Below, one piece after another: positions 5,834-10,374 of a stretch of DNA of 10,374 nucleotides (its first letter is position 1; each line of letters opens with the position of its first letter). A model generated the notes under the pieces. The model saw only the letters and a program-made list of their open reading frames with translations, was not told the origin of the DNA and searched no databases. The position numbers and the translations under genes were made by a program. The stretch spans positions 1 to 10,374 of the forward strand of contig JBHIEE010000101.1 in the NCBI GenBank assembly GCA_046760445.1, read 5' to 3'. The stretch is from JBHIEE01 sp046760445 (GTDB lineage: Bacteria; Acidobacteriota; Aminicenantia; JdFR-78).

Positions 5834-6417
5834 AGTTCATACCAGTTGGTTAGGTCTTCTAACGTCTCGAAACTGTGGATTCTGCCTCTCTCTTTCCATA
5901 TAATTTCAACTGAAACTTTTACTTTATCTGGTGCAGGTTTCTCAATTAGGATTTTTCTCTTGAATTTTGTAGGAGAGCCAGAAGAATAGCTATAAAAACC
6001 ATTGGCATCAATATTAAGATATTGAAGGCTATCATAATTACAGCTAAGAAGGGAGGTCAAAGGAGAATAAGACGGCGGGGTATCGGTTATATAATCGCCC
6101 TCACAACAGTTTGTAGGAGGTTGACAATTAGTAAGACCATCATTCCAAGGAGTAGTAGGAGCAGTTTTTTGCTCAAGCCAATTAGTATCTCTGATATTTC
6201 TAACTATCTCAATTCCTTCCTGGGCTAAATAAGAGGCGATTAATCTTTCTTCGACTAAGGAAGCAAAAGATAAAGTTTGTTGAATCAAGGCAAAAGAACC
6301 GCCAACTCCGACAGTCAAAATAAAAATTGCTACAATTACTTCTAAAAGGGTAAACCCTTTTGTAGAAGCAGATAAACGCGGATATAGACGCGGATTTGCG
6401 CAGAAGAGATTTTTCAT
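5830..6417 (-). CDS. PilV/GspI-type minor prepilin
   Basis: Minor pilin of 195 residues. The leader (1-21) ends in STKG and is followed by FTLLEVIVAIFILTVGVGGSF, with Glu26 at mature position 5. YLAQEGIEIVRNIRDTNW (63-80) is the typical PilV-family segment after the first helix. The globular part holds CQPPTNCCEGD, probably one or two disulfides outside the cell. The leader DNA includes ACGCGGAT twice with a 12-base period (6376-6383, 6388-6395). It starts 20 bases after the GspH-like stop, a gap that contains two copies of the heptamer ATTCGTA, and stops with TGA overlapping the next start codon. Confidence 0.83.
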   Translation of the reverse strand: MKNLFCANPRLYPRLSASTKGFTLLEVIVAIFILTVGVGGSFALIQQTLSFASLVEERLIASYLAQEGIEIVRNIRDTNWLEQKTAPTTPWNDGLTNCQPPTNCCEGDYITDTPPSYSPLTSLLSCNYDSLQYLNIDANGFYSYSSGSPTKFKRKILIEKPAPDKVKVSVEIIWKERGRIHSFETLEDLTNWYEL

Positions 6418-6420
6418 TTT

Positions 6421-6434
6421 ATTCGTAATTCGTA
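6421..6434. repeat. ATTCGTA heptamer, two exact copies
   Basis: Two adjoining copies fill most of the 20-base gap between the GspH-like and PilV-like genes. The sequence differs from the TGAACNN heptamers, but the period and the position at a gene junction are the same. Confidence 0.65.
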
Positions 6435-6437
6435 GAG

Positions 6438-7049
6438 TTAGTCAACATCAATAAGGCCAACGGTATTAATTTTGATATATTTATATCTCCCATTAAGGAT
6501 TAAAGTAGTAGTGGCAAAATTGGATGGAGGGTTAATTGTTATAGTCGGGTCAGGAGGAAAAAAAGTAATATTTAAAGGAGAAGAAGGAGAAAGATTTGAA
6601 ACTTTAATTTTTTCTTCTAAAAAAAGCTCTTCGACTTTTTCTGAAAACACATTGTCTATACAAGAAGCGCCAGAGCAATCCGGACAAACTAATGAAATTT
6701 CACCATCATAAGTTCCGTTGCTATTGCAGTCAGCAAATCGAATATAAGAATTGGAGTTTGCAATAAAATAAATTCCATATCCGCCTTTAGGAAAATCGCC
6801 ATAAAACATCTCCCCGGCCATTGCCATTTCTTGGGTAGTTCTCAAATCCTGAGCTAATTTATGAGCTGACCTCAAAAGAGAAAACCCCCTCTCCCCTCCT
6901 CTATAATTAGCCAAAACAATTGATGTCAAGATAGCAAGCGTGAAAATCACAATCGTTACTTCTAAAAGAGTAAACCCTCCGTTTGGAGGAGTGGATCGAG
7001 AAGGATTAAAACGCAGATTGAAGCGGAAGGAATTTTTCATTCTATTCAT
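6438..7049 (-). CDS. GspH/FimT-type minor prepilin
   Basis: Minor pilin of 203 residues. The leader MNRMKNSFRFNLRFNPSRST plus PPNGG (25 residues) is followed by FTLLEVTIVIFTLAILTSIV, with Glu30 at mature position 5. LLRSAHKLAQDLRTTQEMAMAG (57-78) matches the GspH/FimT segment after the first helix. The head carries several Cys (DCNSNGTYDGE and VCPDCSGASC) that may form disulfides. The ATG at 7047-7049 directly follows the TAA of the Cys-rich protein gene; a second ATG at 7038-7040 (Met4) is an alternative start. First of the prepilin genes in transcription order. Confidence 0.83.
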   Translation of the reverse strand: MNRMKNSFRFNLRFNPSRSTPPNGGFTLLEVTIVIFTLAILTSIVLANYRGGERGFSLLRSAHKLAQDLRTTQEMAMAGEMFYGDFPKGGYGIYFIANSNSYIRFADCNSNGTYDGEISLVCPDCSGASCIDNVFSEKVEELFLEEKIKVSNLSPSSPLNITFFPPDPTITINPPSNFATTTLILNGRYKYIKINTVGLIDVD

Positions 7050-10000
7050 TTATAAGGGCGGAGCTTCACGCCATTCAGGAAGAGGTGGGGCAGCGCCAAT
7101 AATATATTCTTGAGAGTCGCTTCTCGGTACCGGTGCATTATCAGTAATAGTTAATCTAATTCTATTGGAGCCGGCGACTAAACTAACCGAAGTGGTGGAA
7201 TTATTATTTGAGGAGATAGTAACTCCATTTTGTTCCCAAGTTCGGGAAACAATGGAGGTTGCTCCATCAGAATACCGAGAATAGCGTCCAGAGGGGTGAG
7301 TAGTAAGGTTATCATTGAAATAAACCACCTCTTCTTCACTGGCAGAAATATTCTCGCACTCCCGCCAGCTTCCTGGTTTATTAGTTAGAGAGCATAAAAA
7401 GTCGGCAATGGCATCTTGCCAGATATCAAAATCTTTGGTGGTAGTGCTTGTATTTCCGCTTCTATCTGTAACTACAAGTTGGGCAGTGTAATTCCCGGCA
7501 GAAAGAGTTGATGGGATAGTCCAATTACAAAGAGGGTCCACTATACAGTCAGAAGGACCATCCACAACAGTTCCTGTGTTCCTATCGTATATTGTCCAGG
7601 TGGAAGTCGTAATATCTAAAAATCCATCAGGATCAGTGGAATCATTCGCCAAACAGAAAAGAGTTTGGGTGTAGCCCGCGCAAACACCTTCTGGTTGACT
7701 GCAACCATCGGGATGACAGGAAGTTTGAGCTTGAGGTGGATTAGGCCCAGGAATAAGCTCCACTTTATAATCTGAAGCGTATCCAGCATCCGTACAATGA
7801 CTTTCCGGAACTCCATCACCGTTGTAATCGTTAAAACAATTAAAACTTATCCAGCCAATAGCTATATCTGACCAAGCCCAACCCTCTACTTCGTGAGTAG
7901 AAGGATTCCAAGAAGCCCCGTATTCAGTGGGTGGAACTTCAGTAGTCTGTCCTCTTAATCCTATCCAACCATAGCCACCATCAGCATTTTTAGCTTTTGC
8001 CCAGCCATATATTTTATTATCTGCGAAATTAAGTTTTGCCTGACAAGTTCCGCTGGGGCAACTTATAAGGTCTGTTTCATTAAAAGTTATCCAACCGACA
8101 TTCTTTGACCAGGCATAACCTGAAAAAACTCCAGTTGAAGCACTAACATCTACTCCGTAATCTATTGCCGGAGTAGTTAAATTATCCCCTCCGCAATCAC
8201 CACTATCAATGAAACCGTTGTCATCAGTATCACAATTTTTACAACTAAAACTAATCCAGCCAGTAGTGGATGACCAGGCCCAACCCCAGACATTATGGTC
8301 TATACATGCTGGAGCTTCAGCTGGCGTAGCTGAAGTGGTAGCATAATTATCTGAGTATTGCTGTAAAGCATCGGCTGTAACCTCTGACCAGGCACTATAA
8401 TAATAAGTGGTTCCATTGACCAAACTTGTATTAATAAAGTTTGCTCCTGTATCAAAATAGACCTGAGTGCCCTCTGTTCGAGTAGCCGGATAGCCAATAG
8501 TACTTTGTCTAACCATAGTTCTATTAGCTCCAGCTCCCTTTGCCCAAAAAAGTCTAATCTGGCTATTTTCTGGAATGGCTGTGAAATTAGAAGGCTCATC
8601 AGGTTTAGTTAAGAAAGTTTTGTCTGAACCAGTAGCTGAACCGGCAGGATTTTGAGCCTGAGCTCTAAAGTGATATAAAGTGCCTTTTGATAAACCATAA
8701 ATTGCTTCATAAAAAGTGTCACCAGTTGTTGCCGATTGCCAATTAGTATCAGTACCATAAGCAGTTGTCAAACCATATTGAAATTTTACATTACAGTCAC
8801 AGGGGCCATCACCATTATAGTCCAAAAAACCTTTAAGAGTGGTTGTAGTTTCTTCTACGCCATCAGCATCATTGGTGGTCACTGTGGGAAGAATACAGTA
8901 AGGAGCGCAATCAAATCCACCAAAATCAACTCCTATCTCATCACAGTTTTGAACTAAATCTAAACAGTGGTCAGGATTCCAACTACCACTAATACAAGAA
9001 CCACCTCCTGGAGTACACCAATCATCAGCTGCCCCATCATCACCACAACAATCAATCCTGATTGAATCCCAACCGCTAAAACAAGCAGTACAAACAGTAG
9101 AATTGGCATCTGGCTCTTGACAACTTCCCCCGCCTGCATCACATACCGTGCCAGGAACCGTGCATTCAGTAGTATTACATTGTAATCTGTCACTGCAGAC
9201 ACCACCTACGCACTCGGTACAATCAGCTACACAGTTTTTACCATCAGGTGCATTTATACCAGCGCAGTTTCCGCCAGCTATATTACAAGCCTGGCAGGTT
9301 AGACATTCAGTATCATCACCAGCTAACCTATTTTCACAACTTCCATTTAAACAATAAGTGCAGTCATCTACACAGTTGTAACCATCAGCTGTGTTTTCTG
9401 GCTGACAACTAATATTAATTCCATCGCACCGATTGCAGGCTAAACATTCAGTATTATCATCAGCTGCTCTGGTGGTACAGGTTCCATTTGAACAGTAAGT
9501 ACAACTATCTACGCAGTTATAACCATCAGGTGCATTTTCTGGTTGACAACTAATATTAATTCCATCGCACCGATTGCATTGTGCACATTCAACATTATCA
9601 CCAGCTGCTCTGGTGGTACAGGTTCCTACACTGCCTGCGAGATTACAAGATTGACAGCTCCCACCACAAGCACTATCACAACAAACCCCATCTACACAAT
9701 TCCCAGAACAACATTCGGTACCAACAGAACACGTCTGCCCATTGGCTTTCTGATCACTACAAACTTCGCCCGAACAAGTTCCGCAATTACCACAGGGATT
9801 ACCATTGGTTGAACAGGCGCTCCAACCAGGCCAAGTGCAGTCAGCTTGACAGGTCCTTGTTTGAGTGCCAAGACAAGCTCCTGAACCACAATTTTGAGAA
9901 TCAGGCGTTCCAGGGGCACAGACGCCTTGACCGGTACAAGAACCCCATTGACAGTTTGGTTGACAGGTCCGGGTGCCACAATTACCACAGCCTTCTGGAG

Positions 10001-10374
10001 TTCCCGGGGAGCAGACCCCTACGTAAACACAGTTTCCTCCAGCTACATCACAGGCATTACAGGCTGAACATTCAGCAGTTGCCCACTGTGGTCTATCCAC
10101 ACAACTTCCATTTGAGCAACGAGTACAGTCATCTACACAGTTGTAACCATCAGCTGTGTTTTCTGGTTGACAATTAATATTAAGTCCAGTACACCGATTG
10201 CAAGCTGCACATTCAGTATTATCATCAACTGACCTAAAGGTGCAAACTCCTTCGTTACCTGCAAGATTGCAAGCTAAGCAAGTTCCGTTACAGGCACTAT
10301 CACAACAAACTCCGTCTACACACCATCCAGAACCACATTCACCACCAAAAGAACAAGGTTGCCCGGGGTCCAGT
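7050..10374 (-). CDS. giant Cys-rich secreted protein, partial (N-terminus outside window); candidate pilus-tip adhesin
   Basis: The frame is open from the window edge (first whole codon at 10371-10373) to the TAA at 7050, giving at least 1107 residues; the GTG at 10098-10100 is internal. Residues about 1-490 are Cys-rich modules (patterns such as CVDGVCCDSAC, CNRCDGINISCQPEN and DGYNCVDDCTYC) like those of large extracellular proteins in Myxobacteria. Two fibronectin-III-like domains follow (about 495-690). Next come at least four GxAWSxxxGWIxF-type repeats (about 695-845), with DTDDNGFIDSGD and DYNGDG calcium-loop-like motifs, and then two PKD-like domains (about 900-1095). The protein ends PLPEWREAPPL, with no membrane anchor or sorting signal. 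Many Cys imply an oxidising, extracellular location; the signal peptide would lie outside the window. It is joined without gap to the prepilin genes, so it may be carried on the pilus as PilY1 is elsewhere. I find no vWA or PilY1 beta-propeller domain in the visible part, so the function is inference. Confidence 0.85.
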   Translation of the reverse strand, partial: LDPGQPCSFGGECGSGWCVDGVCCDSACNGTCLACNLAGNEGVCTFRSVDDNTECAACNRCTGLNINCQPENTADGYNCVDDCTRCSNGSCVDRPQWATAECSACNACDVAGGNCVYVGVCSPGTPEGCGNCGTRTCQPNCQWGSCTGQGVCAPGTPDSQNCGSGACLGTQTRTCQADCTWPGWSACSTNGNPCGNCGTCSGEVCSDQKANGQTCSVGTECCSGNCVDGVCCDSACGGSCQSCNLAGSVGTCTTRAAGDNVECAQCNRCDGINISCQPENAPDGYNCVDSCTYCSNGTCTTRAADDNTECLACNRCDGINISCQPENTADGYNCVDDCTYCLNGSCENRLAGDDTECLTCQACNIAGGNCAGINAPDGKNCVADCTECVGGVCSDRLQCNTTECTVPGTVCDAGGGSCQEPDANSTVCTACFSGWDSIRIDCCGDDGAADDWCTPGGGSCISGSWNPDHCLDLVQNCDEIGVDFGGFDCAPYCILPTVTTNDADGVEETTTTLKGFLDYNGDGPCDCNVKFQYGLTTAYGTDTNWQSATTGDTFYEAIYGLSKGTLYHFRAQAQNPAGSATGSDKTFLTKPDEPSNFTAIPENSQIRLFWAKGAGANRTMVRQSTIGYPATRTEGTQVYFDTGANFINTSLVNGTTYYYSAWSEVTADALQQYSDNYATTSATPAEAPACIDHNVWGWAWSSTTGWISFSCKNCDTDDNGFIDSGDCGGDNLTTPAIDYGVDVSASTGVFSGYAWSKNVGWITFNETDLISCPSGTCQAKLNFADNKIYGWAKAKNADGGYGWIGLRGQTTEVPPTEYGASWNPSTHEVEGWAWSDIAIGWISFNCFNDYNGDGVPESHCTDAGYASDYKVELIPGPNPPQAQTSCHPDGCSQPEGVCAGYTQTLFCLANDSTDPDGFLDITTSTWTIYDRNTGTVVDGPSDCIVDPLCNWTIPSTLSAGNYTAQLVVTDRSGNTSTTTKDFDIWQDAIADFLCSLTNKPGSWRECENISASEEEVVYFNDNLTTHPSGRYSRYSDGATSIVSRTWEQNGVTISSNNNSTTSVSLVAGSNRIRLTITDNAPVPRSDSQEYIIGAAPPLPEWREAPPL
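9382..9640. repeat. 141-bp tandem repeat within the Cys-rich protein gene
   Basis: Two neighbouring units, about 9382-9522 and 9523 to about 9640, share long near-identical stretches; for example, the block beginning at 9401 recurs at 9542, exactly 141 bases (47 codons) on. Each codes for one CNRCDGINISCQPEN...DGYNCVD module. A third, more diverged unit lies at about 10143-10250. The high identity of the first two points to recent duplication or gene conversion. Confidence 0.75.

Noticed and set aside
10098..10100. GTG as the start of the Cys-rich protein
   Set aside because: The frame continues without a stop to position 10373 and encodes more of the same modules (CVDGVCCDSAC, CNRC, CQPENTADGYNCVDDC), so the gene begins outside the window.
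9581..10177. 198-residue plus-strand open frame opposite the Cys-rich gene
   Set aside because: It mirrors the repeated Cys codons of the minus-strand gene and shows no recognisable domain; the other plus-strand frames (for example 2140-2412 and 6472-6711) are likewise shadows of conserved minus-strand genes.

Overview
Every gene I can support lies on the minus strand, so transcription runs from high to low coordinates. The window looks like a Patescibacteria (CPR) genome, most likely a Parcubacteria-type lineage. The evidence is AT-rich DNA with tight gene packing, a ligase of the divergent kind I associate with those lineages, a minor-prepilin cluster next to a very large Cys-rich surface protein carrying GxAWSxxxGWI-type repeats, a four-helix-bundle (23S rRNA intervening-sequence) protein and a PaaX-type regulator. 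This lineage call is inference from gene style; no rRNA or other marker gene is present.

Layout, in transcription order. (1) 10374-7050: the 3' part of a giant Cys-rich secreted protein that is open at the window edge (at least 1107 residues). Its Cys-knot-like modules are followed by fibronectin-III-like domains, GWI repeats and PKD-like domains. (2) 7049-4441: a minor-prepilin cluster (GspH/FimT-, PilV-, PilW/GspJ- and PilX/GspK-like) with an S23-type four-helix-bundle gene between the PilW-like and PilX-like genes. Together with the giant protein this resembles the fimU-pilV-pilW-pilX-pilY1 locus of type IV pili, with the Cys-rich protein in the role of a candidate tip adhesin. (3) 4323-3559: a full-length PaaX-family regulator (winged helix, Cas2-like middle domain, PaaX C-terminal domain) flanked by two 37/38-identical 38-bp palindromes. 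(4) 3404-1305: NAD-dependent DNA ligase LigA, with an in-frame TGA at a conserved glycine and an in-frame, GC-rich double-hairpin insertion in the adenylation domain. (5) 1191-94: RodA/SEDS glycosyltransferase, then a hairpin and a ten-G run at the window edge.

The least ordinary content is repeat biology. The palindrome core is two copies of the heptamer TGAACGA head to head. The same heptamer occurs as a three-copy direct array inside the PilX-like leader, and a related TGAACTN array of four copies lies, inverted, on the other side of the four-helix-bundle gene. Thus both accessory genes (PaaX-like and S23-like) are bracketed by related repeats. The upstream palindrome also overlaps a predicted promoter of the PaaX-like gene, so operator and mobile-repeat explanations both remain open. 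A separate palindromic element has entered ligA in frame, comparable in kind to the palindromic elements known from Rickettsia coding regions.

TGA appears to be a normal stop here. It ends the PilV-like gene in a four-base ATGA overlap and also ends the PilW-like gene, and none of the other genes reads through a TGA. The ligA TGA is therefore better explained as a point mutation, a sequence error or local readthrough than as code 25.
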